A stretch of DNA of 64,000 nucleotides from Chamaelirium japonicum. Lineage: Eukaryota > Streptophyta > Magnoliopsida > Liliales > Melanthiaceae. The stretch lies in NCBI GenBank assembly GCA_947650365.1, contig OX393553.1:67615716-67679715 (forward strand), written 5' to 3'. Position 1 is the stretch's first letter. The number at the start of each line of letters is the position of its first letter. The position numbers were made by a program, and so were the translations under genes. Below the pieces are notes generated by a model that saw only the letters and a list, made by a program, of their open reading frames with translations, was not told the origin of the DNA and ran no database searches. Positions 11,658 to 22,479 of this stretch are shown in pieces.

Positions 11658-11699
11658 CATGCACTATCTATATAACATGGCACTGCGGTTTTGTGCTGA

Positions 11700-11764
11700 C
11701 TAGGACAACATGGAACCCTCTCTTCTTCCATCGATCTCTCTCTCTCTCTCTCTCTCCCCGTACG

Positions 11765-11822
<58 letters not shown>

Positions 11823-13035
11823 CCCGTAAGTCTCCCCGGATTTCTCTCGGTCTCTCTCTCTCTCTCTCTCTCTCCCATTCTCTCTCAATCTCTCTCTCCC
11901 CCCGCTCTCTGTCTCTCTCTCTCTCCCTGGTTTTATCTCTCTCCACGATCTCTCTCTCCCCATATCTCTCTCTCTTCCCATATCTCTCTCTCTCTCTCTC
12001 TGTCCGATCTCTCTTCCTCTCTACATTTGGAGGGGAGGAAGAGAAAGAAGAAGTCGCACGAGCACAGCTAGGGTTTAGAGAGAGAAGATAGGAAACGGGG
12101 GAGAGAAGGTCGATCAGGGATCTCGGACGGCTTCATACAGGAGGGGCGACTGCGATTGGTTGCATGGGCTGAGGTGTCGTGGACGGCTGCAATGGTTCTA
12201 GAGAGAGGGACGAGAGAAACGTGGGCCGTAGGATATTTAGAGAGAGAATCGAATTGGTGGTTAAGGAAAGTGGTAAGAGAGAGTGAGATCTGAGAGTTTG
12301 AGAGATCGGAGAGAAGGGACCCCCCGGAAGAAAGGGAAGGCTCGCCAAAACAATAGGGAGAAAGAGAGAGAGAGCTTCGGTTGAGAGAATCCCTGGGGGG
12401 ATCATGCATGGGTTCTCGGATTGGAAGGTATACGAACGGCTGGGTGGAATCTTTCTCTTCCCGGATCTCTCTCCCCCCCAGATTTCTCTCTCTCTCTCCT
12501 CGGATTTCTCTCTCTCTCTCTCTCTCTCTCCCGTTCTCTCTCGGTCTCTCTCTCCCCCGGCTCTCTGTCTCTCTCTTTCTCTCTCCCCAGTTTTCTCTCT
12601 CCACGATCTCTCTCTCCCCGCAGCTCTCTCTCTCCCCCCGTATCTTTCTCTCTTCCCGTATCTCTCTCTCTCCGATCTCTCTTCCTCTTTACGTTTGGAG
12701 GGGAGGAAGAGAAAGAAGAAGTCGCACAAGCACAGCTGAGGTTTAGAGAGAGAAAATAGGAAAGAGAGAAGATAGGAAACGGGGGAGAGAAGGTCGAACA
12801 GGGATCTCGGACGGCTTCAGAGAGGAGGGGCAACTGCGATTGGTTGCATGGGCTGAGGTGTCGTGGACGGCTGCAATGGTTCTAGAGAGAGGGACGAGAG
12901 AAACGTGGGCCGTAGGATTTTTAGAGAGAGAATCGAATTGGCGGTTAAGGAAAGAGATAAGAGAGAGAGAGAGAGATCTGAGAGTTAGGGAGATCGGAGA
13001 AAAGGGACCCCGGAAGAAAGGGAATGAGGAGGAGT

Positions 13036-13083
<48 letters not shown>

Positions 13084-13110
13084 CCCTGGGGGGATCATGC
13101 ATGGGTTCTC
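11700..13110 (+). repeat. CT/GA-rich block duplicated in tandem (~670 bp)
   Basis: Landmarks recur at about 670-690 bp: TTTGGAGGGGAGGAAGAG (12026, 12695), GTCGCAC-AGCACAGCT (12051, 12721), GGTTGCATGGGCTGAGG (12157, 12842), and GGGGGATCATGCATGGG (12396, 13090). The rest is imperfect (CT)n or (GA)n. Each unit has a CT-rich then a GA-rich half, so the two halves can pair. Long Ser-Leu and Arg-Glu frames on both strands are low-complexity and are not genes. Confidence 0.85.
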
Positions 13111-13845
13111 GGATTGGAATGTATATGGACGGCTGGGGTGGAATGGGGATACAAGGGACGATTGTGATCGGATAGGAAGAATAAGACAAGGGACGACTGC
13201 GATCGGATAGGAAGAATGAGAGAGAGAAGTTCGGAGGGAGAGAAGATAGGTAGAGAAAGAGAGATCGTGACCGGGGGGGGGGGGGGGGCGACGCGATGCA
13301 TGAGCTCCTGTCGAACGGCTGTGATCGGGTGTTAAGGATAGAAGAAGGCTGGAAATGGGTTTTTGCGTGCATGGGTATTTGGTTGGGCCCATCTTGGACG
13401 GCTAGGATCTCATGATAGGGGGCATCATTTATTTAGGAGGAAAATAAATGATCGGAATTAAGGTGAACATGCATGACTGAAGGTTTGTGATCGAACTTCG
13501 GATGGGAAGGGATGGATGTGATTAGAGAGGATGGAACGTGAGGTGCTGGGGTTAAGGTTGAGAGGATGAAGAGAGAATCCCGGAGAGGTGAGGAGGTGTT
13601 GTTCGTTTGAGATACAGAATGGTAGAGAGATAAGGAGATACATCGCACGCATGCATGGGTTTGGGCCATGGAAAGAAACGAAGATTGATTTTAGATCGTC
13701 CGATCAATAGGTGAGTGCGATGTATCCGAAGTGCGATCGGAAGGGATACCATTTATCGGAAGGGTTGTGATTCATCGGAGAGTGCGATCGGGAGGGTTGC
13801 GATTCATCGACATAGTGTGATTGGGAGGGTTCTTTCTCTCTCACT

Positions 13846-13888
<43 letters not shown>

Positions 13889-14330
13889 CCCCATAATCTC
13901 TCTCTCTCTCTCCGTATCTCTCTCTCTCTCTTCCACACACACACATTCTCTCTCTCGCTCCATCTCTCTCCCTCTTCCCCACGATCTCTCTCTCTCTCTC
14001 CGAGGGTGGGGGTGGGGGTGGGGGGGGTTGGTCGCATCGAAGGCACCCGCTTTGTGCCAATCGGCACGACCATGCTTATTTGACAGGTGAAAGGGCATTT
14101 TCAATAGTCGCATGTGGCAGACTATGTGATGCCCATGTGACCATGATGCTTGCAGCTCCCTCATCAACAATGTGGGTGCCACAATAAAAAAATATGTGCA
14201 ACATCTCAATATGGGGGCTCCCGGCGAATGTGAGCGACGTTGAGCTAATTTTACCTCCCCCGGAGATTGTGGGCACCGCTGAATAAATTATGCCGCCCCT
14301 GGCCAACTGTGGATGCCACTATCGAAAATA
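13111..14330 (+). other. Repeat-derived spacer with CT runs
   Basis: Contains short tandem echoes of GGATAGGAAGAATGA-type sequence (13170-13225), a G run (13267-13286), GTGCGATCGG-type repeats (13720-13820), CT runs (13830-14005) and another piece of the 500-bp repeat at 14035-14075. No coding region can be supported. Confidence 0.55.
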
Positions 14331-14620
14331 TTTCGCTGCCGAAGGTAGTTGTGCCGAAGGCGACCGAGGATGTGTGGCCGCTGAAGGCGGCCGCCCAAGT
14401 GCCAACGGACACGGGCATGCACTATAACTAAGAAGTGTTGCCACTGAAGGCGGCCCAAAGTCGGCCGAGGATGTGTGGCCGCTGTAGGCGGTTAGGTGTG
14501 TTGCCGCCGAATACGACGGTGTGGGTGGGGGTGGTGATGCCCAGTGGGTGTTTTGCCGCCGAAGGCGGCTCACTGCAGTGCCGACATGCACGAGCATGCA
14601 CTAGTATATTTATAGTTTAG
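14330..14620 (+). repeat. Fragments of the 500-bp repeat, GCCGAAGGCGGC-rich
   Basis: Several copies of TGTGTTGCCGCCGAAGGCGG-like sequence alternate with CACGGGCATGCACTA. The same phrases occur in the units at 5672-6820 and at 9300-9370. Confidence 0.65.
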
Positions 14621-14701
14621 GGTTAAGATTTGATGTCCATATAAAGTGGACAACCACAGTAAGCGCCCACTATATTATATAACAAAGAAGGAATTGTTTC
14701 A

Positions 14702-14943
14702 CCCACCAGGGGATTGGAGAGTTGGCAAAGCAACTGATGCTTTGGTGATGAGGTTGTGGGTTCAACTCTTCCTCCCCTCGATTTACCCAGGAGTGAAGTG
14801 GGAATTGCCGAGTGGGTCGGGCTTCACTCCCGGAGGGATTAGTCCGAGCCTAAAGTGGGTCATTGCCCGAAAGGTTTCGGGACACCCGCCGATGTCAAAA
14901 AAAAAAAAAAAAAAAGAAGAAGAAGAAGAAGAAGAAGAAGAAG
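14702..14943 (+). mobile_element. tRNA-derived SINE with 17-bp TSD
   Basis: The head has an A-box-like TTGGCAAAGCAACTGATGC (about 14722) and a B-box-like GGGTTCAACTC (about 14758), the Pol III internal promoter pair. The 3' end is an A run that changes to (GAA)n. Both sides carry the exact 17-bp AAGAAGGAATTGTTTCA (14685-14701 and 14944-14960). A truncated relative of the body lies at 44820-44930. Confidence 0.9.
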
Positions 14944-14960
14944 AAGAAGGAATTGTTTCA

Positions 14961-15224
14961 TAGTTAGTATTAACACATAGTGATATTAAAAAGGTGAAGA
15001 GAATATGGTGTTCAGTTAAAAAGAAAAAATGGTCATCATGCTTCCACTTTCTATTCACATCATCACCATATAATAGCACTACATTAATTGCCAAACTGAC
15101 CATATACGGAATAAAATGGAAAAATATGAGAACTTACTCTTTTTTCTTATTTTTTGGGAAACAAATTTTTTTATTATTATTGTTCCGGCTCTTCTATATT
15201 ACTTTACAAAGCTGCCGCCGCCGC
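14961..15224 (+). other. AT-rich 3' flank of the IRX15-like gene
   Basis: This lies downstream of the stop codon of the minus-strand gene and would hold its 3' UTR and polyadenylation signals. No other gene is seen. Confidence 0.4.
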
Positions 15225-16175
15225 CTACGTCGACGGCAAGGTGGCGGTCCGGTTGGCACAGAAGCCAACCTCCGGGTCGCCGGCGCCACTTTGGATGACG
15301 AAATGTGCGAGCTCGCCGGTTGTAGCGACGAGGTTCTCCCGGCAGAGGAACTCGTCGCTGCAAACCCTCTCCACCTCCCGCTCGCAGTCGTGGACCAGCA
15401 CGTCGGTAGGCCCCACCCCGCGGGACCTCGCCATGACCGCCGCCGTGAATATGGCGGACATCCGCCCCGGCGCAGCCGGGGAGTACCCCCGGGGCCCGTC
15501 CACGAGGATGACGTCCCAGGCGACATCGTACAGCTGGTTGGGCAGGTCGTTGATACCGAGGCCGCAATCGGAGAAGAGGAGGTTCTGGACAGGGCGGCAG
15601 TCGCTGCGGGCCTTTGCACGGGCGGCAGCGAGCAGGCCGCCAAGCTCGCTGACCCGGGTGGTGTAGGCCACGTCGTAGGCCTCGAGGCCCGGGTGCCGCT
15701 CCTCGAGGTGGGCGATGTAGTACTCGTTCTCGTCGACGAAGACGGTGCGGCCGCCGTGGTTGAGGGCGCGCCAGAGCGGGGTCTCGTGGCCGAGACCGAA
15801 GACGAGGAGGTTGCAGGGGGCGCGGCGGAGGATGACGGCGGAGATCGCACGGAGGTGGTCCACGGGCATCCGTCCGGTGGCGTTGGAGGAGGTGGCGTAG
15901 TGGAGGAGGGCGTCGACGAGGGGGGCGGGAAGGGAGGAATGATGGGAGGCCGAAGCTGCCGAGGAGGAGGAGAGGGGTTTCGATTCTCCGGTGGTGGTGG
16001 TGGTGGTGGTGGTTGTGGTGCAGAGGAGTGTGAGTAGGGAGGCGAAGGTGAAGAAGGAGAGGAAGGCCATGAGCCAGAGTCGGTGATGGGATCCTAAAGC
16101 TGCTAGCGATCCCCCTCCTAGCTTGGGTAGCGAGGGTTGTAAGAGCATGAGCTTCGTGTTGCTGATGCCCTTCAT
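15225..16175 (-). CDS. IRX15L: IRX15/IRX15-LIKE protein (DUF579), xylan in secondary walls
   Basis: 316 aa, one exon, close to the ~317 aa usual for the family. A short N-terminal cytosolic part (MKGISNTKLMLL) leads to a membrane anchor at about residues 33-52, a poly-Thr stalk (53-62) encoded by a GGT microsatellite, and a DUF579 domain from about 85. Family hallmarks are FGLGHETPLW (126-135), TVFVDENEYY (144-153), a Cys-rich CGLGINDLPNQ (204-214), VDGPRGY (225-231) and the DEFLCRENLV stretch (274-283). IRX15 proteins are Golgi-anchored and needed for normal xylan chain length. The related GXM branch methylates glucuronic acid, and the DEN motif points to the IRX15 branch. The frame is open 91 codons further upstream, but the family N-terminus and a (GA)n leader support the ATG at 16175. 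Confidence 0.93.
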   Translation of the reverse strand: MKGISNTKLMLLQPSLPKLGGGSLAALGSHHRLWLMAFLSFFTFASLLTLLCTTTTTTTTTTGESKPLSSSSAASASHHSSLPAPLVDALLHYATSSNATGRMPVDHLRAISAVILRRAPCNLLVFGLGHETPLWRALNHGGRTVFVDENEYYIAHLEERHPGLEAYDVAYTTRVSELGGLLAAARAKARSDCRPVQNLLFSDCGLGINDLPNQLYDVAWDVILVDGPRGYSPAAPGRMSAIFTAAVMARSRGVGPTDVLVHDCEREVERVCSDEFLCRENLVATTGELAHFVIQSGAGDPEVGFCANRTATLPST

Positions 16176-16190
16176 CTCCGGCGCTGTGAA

Positions 16191-16193
<3 letters not shown>

Positions 16194-16234
<41 letters not shown>
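16194..16234 (-). repeat. (CT)n leader just upstream of the IRX15-like start
   Basis: A pure dinucleotide run (GA on plus, CT on the gene strand) of about 40 bp lies 19-60 bp before the ATG, probably in the 5' UTR. CT-rich leaders are common in plant promoters; its length may vary between individuals. Confidence 0.8.
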
Positions 16235-16236
<2 letters not shown>

Positions 16237-16423
16237 CTGGACTCTTGAGTCCCGAATGTTAAGAGAGAGAAGGAAAGATGATGAAGAGGTGAAGAAGGGA
16301 AATTGGACAGATGAGGTCGTTGTTGCCCAAATATCTCCGATAATCGCGCACGGCTACTTTTCTTTTCTTTGGCTTTTTTGTTTCTTTCTTTTTCTTTCAT
16401 TTTTCTCTTTTGTTTTATTTTAA

Positions 16424-16580
16424 GGGTTATTTTGACTTTGCCCCTCAAATTTGCCTTGAATTAGACTTTACCCCGCAAAACTAACTGTTCCGTCAGCTCG
16501 TCCCCCTAAACTTTATTTCTTTTCCGTCAGCTCACCTTTTCTCTTAGATGGTGAGCTGACGGAGCAGTTAGTTTTTTTTT

Positions 16581-16611
<31 letters not shown>

Positions 16612-16689
16612 GTAAAAGTCTAATTAATGAAAACACGGGGGTAAAGTCTAATTCAAGGCAAAATTTGGGGGGCAAAGTCAAAATAACCC
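16424..16689. mobile_element. Mutator-type MITE with exact 9-bp TSD
   Basis: Ends GGGTTATTTTGACTTTGCCC and its inverted partner extend about 50 bp with few mismatches. TTATTTTAA flanks both sides exactly (16415-16423 and 16690-16698); 9 bp is the Mutator-superfamily target size. The centre has a T run followed by a G run (16571-16612), which may be poorly sequenced. It sits about 250 bp upstream of the IRX15-like ATG. A second family member is at 40542-40794. Confidence 0.93.
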
Positions 16690-16699
16690 TTATTTTAAA

Positions 16700-19250
16700 C
16701 AAAATTATAGACAGTCTTATGTGCACTCACTATCGTACCCAAGGACCTGACCGAACTTACTGGTAGAGTGGGTCACAAATGTTGAAAGGGTCATATTTTT
16801 TTCTTTCTATTTTTAGTACATAGTGGGGTCCAAGTCAGACCCATAAGTCCCCACCACAGGGCAAACAACACATCCATCGAATTCAAACCCGGGACATGAG
16901 GAAGGGCCCACCTGGCCCATAGAAAGTTTGTCACTGTTGTGATTCGAGGGCCTCGTGCAGCGGAAGAAGCGAGAGAGAGAGCACCAAAGATTGGAGAACT
17001 TGCACGAAGAAGACGATGACTTACCACGATCGAGAATATGAACAAATAAAGAAATTAAGCACAAAGCAAACACACGAGATATGAGTCAACAACAATTGAT
17101 TGATTCACATTGAGAAGATAACCTGAGTACAATTAAATCTTGTCTTTCACCAATCCCTCTCAATACCCGCAAAAGAGAAGCACTTCCACAAGAGACTAGA
17201 TCTGCAACTTTTATCCTAGAGAAACTAGAACTCTCCCCAAGCCCACAAGCCTCCTTGGATCGCTCTCCCTCTCGCTTGATGATGATTACCCTTTCTTATG
17301 GCTTCTCTCTGTACCTAGGTTCATCCTAGACCTGCCCTTATATAGGCATACAATCGTGCAAGACTTAGAGAAGAAAACCCACAAGAAAACGCAGCCTGAA
17401 CCGCCACACCTGCATACTACCATAGCCAGTCATGCGCATAACCTGGGGAGGTTGTGAGCACGACTTGACCTGATTTTCTTGCCCGATAACAATGTCGATG
17501 CCACTCGTGCACACGACCTGGGAAGGTTGTGCGCATGATTATGGCTGGCCGATCCTTCCTTACTTCAGTGCTCTGTCTTCCGCCGTAACTTTGCACATGA
17601 ACATTGGAGCTGTATGCGGCTTGTTTGGAGCCACATTTTCAACAACCACACTAGTGAGCGTGAGCGCTACGCCGAGCGAAGAAGGGCTCACCTAGCCCAC
17701 AAGAATGGGCAAAAACATGTTCCACATATTTGTTAAGAAGTTAAAAGGGAGTGTTTATCCCGAATTGTCAGCAAGAGTTGAGTGTGGTTCATCGATAGGG
17801 GCTGGGTGCAACAGAAGACTATGATTGGAGCTCTCCATTTTGGTTGCCATTCAGTCAAATATTTTGGGCTAAATTGTATTGTTCATTTGTTATACATAGT
17901 GATTTAAGTAACATATAACGCTTTTGTTTGCAAGTGATCTCTTATTAGAATCCTCGTATTTTCTTTAAGAAAAAATTAGAAAAAAACTAGATCCTTTCTC
18001 CAAGCTCTTTCTCTGCTGTAGTGAAACAAACGGTGCATCACCGTGTCCAAAGTCGTTCACCACAGTAGTATTTTGCTACTTGTTTCGCTACATGCAGTAA
18101 ACGAAAACAACATTCGCTACTCTTTGTTCCTCATGCCTGAGTGAATCATGTCGTTGCCTCCTGAAAGAATCACGCGCCCGATCGAGCAAATCCCCTTTGC
18201 TCTCATCGCCACACGAAGTGACTAGGGAAGGGCTCTAGGAGTTCATTGGAATGTTCTTCGATCTCTACTCCGTACTTTGCTTATGTGTCAATTAAGAGCT
18301 CTTAAACAAGGGAAACATTTAGGAGTATGTTGGAGATACTCTTAGGATGGACGTCACCTTGGCTCCGATTCATCTGGCCGACAAGTCAGCAGTGATGGTT
18401 TGATATCATTTGTGATTTGAGAGGATTGGGTTTGGTGACTTGTGGGACCAGCCCAATGGGAGCCAAGGTGATGTCTACCCATGGGTGAACACAATCGTAC
18501 TCCCCCTCACCCATCACCGACGGCCTATAGTGGGACCCAGAATCTAGAAGACCCACCTCTCACCGGGTGGGTGGTGATTGCTTAATGTGTTTGGTGGTAT
18601 TTATTTACGAGTACTGGTTGTATAAGGTGTCCCGTACGGTAAGGTGACGGGCCCTGATTCGTCTACAGCCATCGGTTTGGTATGGGTGGCAGCCATCCGA
18701 CGGTTGTGATTAATCAGGGGTCTGATTCATCAGAACCATCAGTTTGGGATGAGTGCCATTCACCTGTCGGGTTGACTGCCGTCTGACGGCTGTGATGAAT
18801 CAGGGCTCATCACCTTCCATCAGTGTTAGGATGGGGTGTACGGTGCGTGCGATGTATGTGTCTATGCAACTACACAATCGAAAAAGAATGTGATACATCG
18901 ATCAGGATGGAATGCATCGGACGGCTATGAGACGACACCACAATGCATATAGATTTTGAAAATATGAGTATTTTTTTTTTTTTGAGAAATCTACAGTTCT
19001 TATATTTACACTGACCTTTCTTCTGTTTTAGTTGTCGGTGGTCTCACGGTAGAAAGATGACGCAAGCAATTATTTTTTTAAAAAAAATCTCAAATTACCC
19101 TCTACGAATATCCGAAATTATCCTCTAGAAAATCAAACCTTATTTTTTTATTTATTTGACTTAAGGATATTTTAGATATTTTATCTACTCGGTTGATGGA
19201 GCTAGAGGGACAACACTGTCAAGAGAGGCAAATATAAATTCCAGAATACC
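16700..19250. other. Intergenic, no gene recognised
   Basis: No coding frame or RNA gene can be supported. 18640-18830 has two or three diverged ~95-bp units built on CCGTCTGACGGCTGTGATGA-like phrases. 17490-17540 and 17420-17470 share GCGCATGA-CTGGG-GGTTGTG wording. The rest is AT-rich unique-looking DNA. Confidence 0.5.
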
Positions 19251-19253
19251 AAG

Positions 19254-19569
19254 TAGGGGTGAAACTCGGGTCGGGTTGGTTTGGGTTTGAGCCAAACCGG
19301 AACTGAGCTGAAAGTTATCGATTCTACTATTCTTTAACCTGACCCAAACCGCATTCCATATAAACCCGACCCGAAACAAATCGGGTTGGTTCGGGTCGGT
19401 TCTTAGTTCTGATTTAAACTAGGGGTGCACATCGGGTCATATTGAAACGATAGGGTGCAATGGGTCTGATTCAAACAAATGGCCGAGTTGAACCATGGGG
19501 TGCAATGGGTCTGATTTAGTTCGGGTTGGTTCGGTTGTCGGGTTTACCCGACCCAAGTTGCACCCCTAA
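19254..19569. mobile_element. hAT-like fragments with TAGGGGTG ends
   Basis: 19420-19569 runs from TAGGGGTGCACATCGGGT to CAAGTTGCACCCCTAA, inverted ends typical of the GGGTCGGG hAT MITEs here, but no convincing 8-bp TSD is seen. 19254 starts another TAGGGGTGAAACTCGGGT without a clear right end. Confidence 0.5.
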
Positions 19570-19671
19570 TAACAATGAAGGTCCATGTAATTTAGATAAA
19601 CTTCAAAGGAGCTCTTTGTAATTTACCCTTAGTAATGCTATTTGTACAATTTTTATGGGCAACCCCATGGA

Positions 19672-19795
19672 CAAACCAGACCCACGAAGTGGTGGTGGGG
19701 CTCAGGGCAAACACATAGTGCTTACACACAAACCAGACCCCTGAAGTGGTGGTGGGGCCAGGGCAAGCACATAGTGCTCAGACACAAACACATCA
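19672..19795 (+). repeat. ~60-bp direct duplication
   Basis: ACAAACCAGACCC--GAAGTGGTGGTGGGG followed by CACATAGTGCT is present twice in a row with small differences. Confidence 0.75.
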
Positions 19796-19969
19796 GCAGG
19801 TGGGGATTAGATGGGAAGTGGCTCTCAACAGAGGTAAATTAGTAAGTATGCTTCATTAAAAAGGGGAGATTATTAGATGGGATGCCCGCATCAATTAATC
19901 CCCACACGCAAGGAGGTACGCCTCACCCACTTCTGGGGTCAGTTACACCGAACCAAACCCTCTCTTACC

Positions 19970-20096
19970 AGAAAAAAGTTTTTTTTATTTTATTTTTTGT
20001 GTGTGTGTTTTTTTTTTTTGAAGGGTAGTATTTTTTTTTTTTTTATTTTTTGTGTGTGTGTGTGTGTGTGTGTGTGGGGGGGGGTGGGGGGGGGGG
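19970..20096 (+). repeat. T-, GT- and G-rich microsatellites
   Basis: T runs alternate with TTTTGTGTGTG, then (GT)n at 20050-20075 and G runs. Low complexity; assembly may be unreliable here. Confidence 0.85.
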
Positions 20097-20438
20097 AGCA
20101 AATTACAAAAACCTCCCCTAAATTATACACTCCATTTCAATTGGTCCCTTAACTTTTTTTTTTTAAAACAATTTGATTCCTAAACTATGCTACATTAGCA
20201 TTTAGCCCTCTTTGTGAACATTTATTCCGAAAATATCCTTGTTCTAGTAGGCATTATTTAAATATTCTAAAACAATTTAGAGTTTTATTGGAAATTGATA
20301 AGGATATTTTCGGGATTAAAAGTTGACGGAGGGGGCTAAATGCAGATAGAGCATAGTTCAGGGATTAAATTGTTTAACAAAAAGTTAAGGGACTAATATG
20401 AAATGTGGTGATAGTCCATGGAGCATTTTGTAATTTGC
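20097..20438. mobile_element. MITE-like element with GCAAATTACAAAA ends
   Basis: GAGCAAATTACAAAA at the left and its inverted copy at the right frame about 340 bp. Inside, further complementary stretches pair the two halves (for example TTGATTCCTAAACTATGCT and AGCATAGTTCAGGGATTAAA). No coding frame. A target duplication is not clear. Confidence 0.6.
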
Positions 20439-20454
20439 TCTTTTTTTTTTTTTT

Positions 20455-20535
20455 AAGACTGTCTTAGTGGTTAACACATCGTGCCCGGCACAAGATTGAT
20501 CAGGGATCGAAACTCACTCGAGGTGTGATAAAAAT
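20455..20535 (+). mobile_element. SINE head-like sequence
   Basis: TTAGTGGTTAACACATCGTGCC resembles a tRNA A box and GGGATCGAAACTCACTC a B box, about 35 bp apart. No tail or TSD was found, so the call is weak. Confidence 0.3.
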
Positions 20536-20689
20536 GCTTTGATTTTTAATAGGGGTAATGTGTCTAAGGTCCCTGACAAGAGATCCATCCCATGAAAAGG
20601 ATCCCTACATATTTCACTGAACCTAAGGTCCCTGTCTTTTCATGATAAACCCAAAACTAACCTAAGCTCTCTTCTGACCCCATTTCTCT

Positions 20690-20990
20690 CCCAAGCGGCG
20701 ACGACGATACCTCCCGACCCCGACGAGCTCGACCTCCGGCTGGTGCATCGCACCCCACCTCGACGGCAGCCACCACCGACCGTGCATCGTACCCCACCCT
20801 AACGGCAGCCACCGCTGGTGAGGCTTGGGAGGAGGTGGGGCTCCGGCGGCTGCAATTCACCCCACCCCGACGGCAGGCACCGCCGATCATGCATCGCACC
20901 CCACCCTGACGGTAGCTACCATCGATCGGTGATCGCACCCCAGCCCGACGGCAGCCACCGCCAGTGAGGAGGGAGGTGGGGTCCGACGAC
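20690..20990 (+). repeat. GC-rich array with CCCCACC-GACGGCAGCCACC units
   Basis: Five diverged copies of a phrase of about 45-60 bp, each with CGCACCCCACC and ACGGCAGCCACCG. The open frame on the minus strand only reflects the repeat. Confidence 0.65.
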
Positions 20991-22240
20991 GGTGATCAGC
21001 GGAGGCGATCAGATCTGGCCGTTCAGTGTTCACTGGTTCGGTGGTATTGTAAAAAAAAATTAAGACACAATAAGAGATATTTTTGTCTACAGATTTTGAC
21101 AGGACTTTAGCTTAATCGGTCTCTGTGTTAAGGACGGCTCGCTAAGTACCTTTTTAATAACTACACAGATGGGTTGTATATGTCTTACCAACTGATCCAT
21201 CAGTTAGAGACACGAGAAAAGTTCGTCAATCAAAACTTTGGTGATGAGTAGTCTAGGCTCATAGTCACCCGCTTCTAGTTTGACCAATCATTTACGGAAC
21301 AACTGTTGTGGAGTCCATTTTGGTTGCCGGGTGTCAGGTATGTTAGATCAGTTTTTGTGGGGAAATTTTATTCCTACCCCAAAAATATTTTCACATACCC
21401 CGTTTCCTCTTAAAAGTCGATTCCCACCTCATGCCCCTTTCAAATCCTTCCACATCACTGAAGAAGTCATTGTCAGAGGCACCACCGCTTCCCCTTCTCC
21501 TTATTTTCCATCGCCGTCGAAGCCACCTCCTCCCTCCTACATCTTCTCCACCTGCCACAAGCTCGTCTCGAGGTCTGCTCCACCATCAAGACCATCCTCA
21601 TGCCCCGCTTCCTCCGGTGGCCCGATGATGCTGCCACTGCCACCAATAACCCCTAGTTCGAAGTTGTTTTCTGGATCCCCAACGTAGCCAGCTCCATGTA
21701 CACCACCCACATCCCCATATTGCCCTCATTGGCCACCCAAGATGGACATTACCTTGGCTCTCATTAGGAAGACAGAGGGGACTGAAAAAATTCGCAAAAG
21801 CTTTGCTGAGATAAGACTCCAAACCTTAAACCCAAAAGAGAGAGCCAACTCTTATATAGGATGTGGGGGATGATCTCCGTGCCGACCCGAAGACTCCGCC
21901 CAATCAGTCAATCGAGTCGAGTCGAAGGTTTGATCAAACGTTTATCTAGTCTGCAGGTTCGGATGTCGATGTATTTGAGTTGAACTTCTGAATATCGAAA
22001 GACTGTTGATACGAGATGTGATCTCGGAGTTCAGCCAAAGCTTACGTCTCCGTGCTATAAGAAGCAACATGAATTTACTAACACTTGAACTAAATTGATA
22101 TCGACAGGCCGAGTGTCACTTGTTTCTCTTCGAAAAGAAGATCAAAAGGTTAGGATGTCTGAGCTCTGGATTTACAAAAGTCCGATTCAAAAATCAGATA
22201 TTTGATCATTTACACTTGTAGGGTTTGCTATTTATAGAGT
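20991..22240. other. Intergenic; fragment of the ATACCCC element and a gene-like patch
   Basis: 21358-21420 starts GGGGAAATTTTATTCCTACCCC, a relative of the element ends at 7247 and 27425. 21480-21780 is a codon-like, C-rich patch with no family that I recognise and several stops in each frame; it may be an old captured gene piece. No gene is supported. Confidence 0.35.
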
Positions 22241-22307
22241 TTTGTGGAAAGAAAATAGGGTAGAAGATGGTTTCTACCGCCGTCGTCTGGGTTCCGACGG
22301 AGGGCCG

Positions 22308-22475
22308 GTGGGTCCCACCGTTGTCTCTACGAACCCCCAGGCAAGGCTGGTGGGTCCCGCTATCGTCTCTGTGGACCTCCAGGCAGGGCTGGTGGGTCCT
22401 GTTGTCGTCTCTATGGACCTTCAGGCATGACTGGTGGGTTCCGCTGTCGTTGCATTGGGATCTATCACACTTACA
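22308..22475 (+). repeat. 42-bp tandem repeat, about four units
   Basis: GGTGGGTCC, GTCTCT and CAGGCA blocks recur every 42 bp. The period is a multiple of three, so the frame on the plus strand gives a 14-residue repeat, but it is only about 60 codons long with no gene context. Confidence 0.7.
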
Positions 22476-22479
22476 CTGA

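Noticed and set aside
11579..13392. Long Ser-Leu, Arg-Glu and Pro-rich frames on both strands
   Set aside because: Translations of CT/GA microsatellites and their duplication; no conserved motif.
15004..16037. 347-aa plus-strand frame over the IRX15-like gene
   Set aside because: Antisense shadow of a GC-rich coding exon; the minus strand carries the DUF579 motifs.
16176..16448. 91-codon N-terminal extension of the IRX15-like protein
   Set aside because: Made of Lys-rich and Ser-Leu low-complexity residues from the leader; it overlaps the MITE and is not part of the family.
20097..20438. Assignment of this MITE to the Mutator group
   Set aside because: The ends are inverted repeats but I could not find a matching 9-bp (or other) target duplication.
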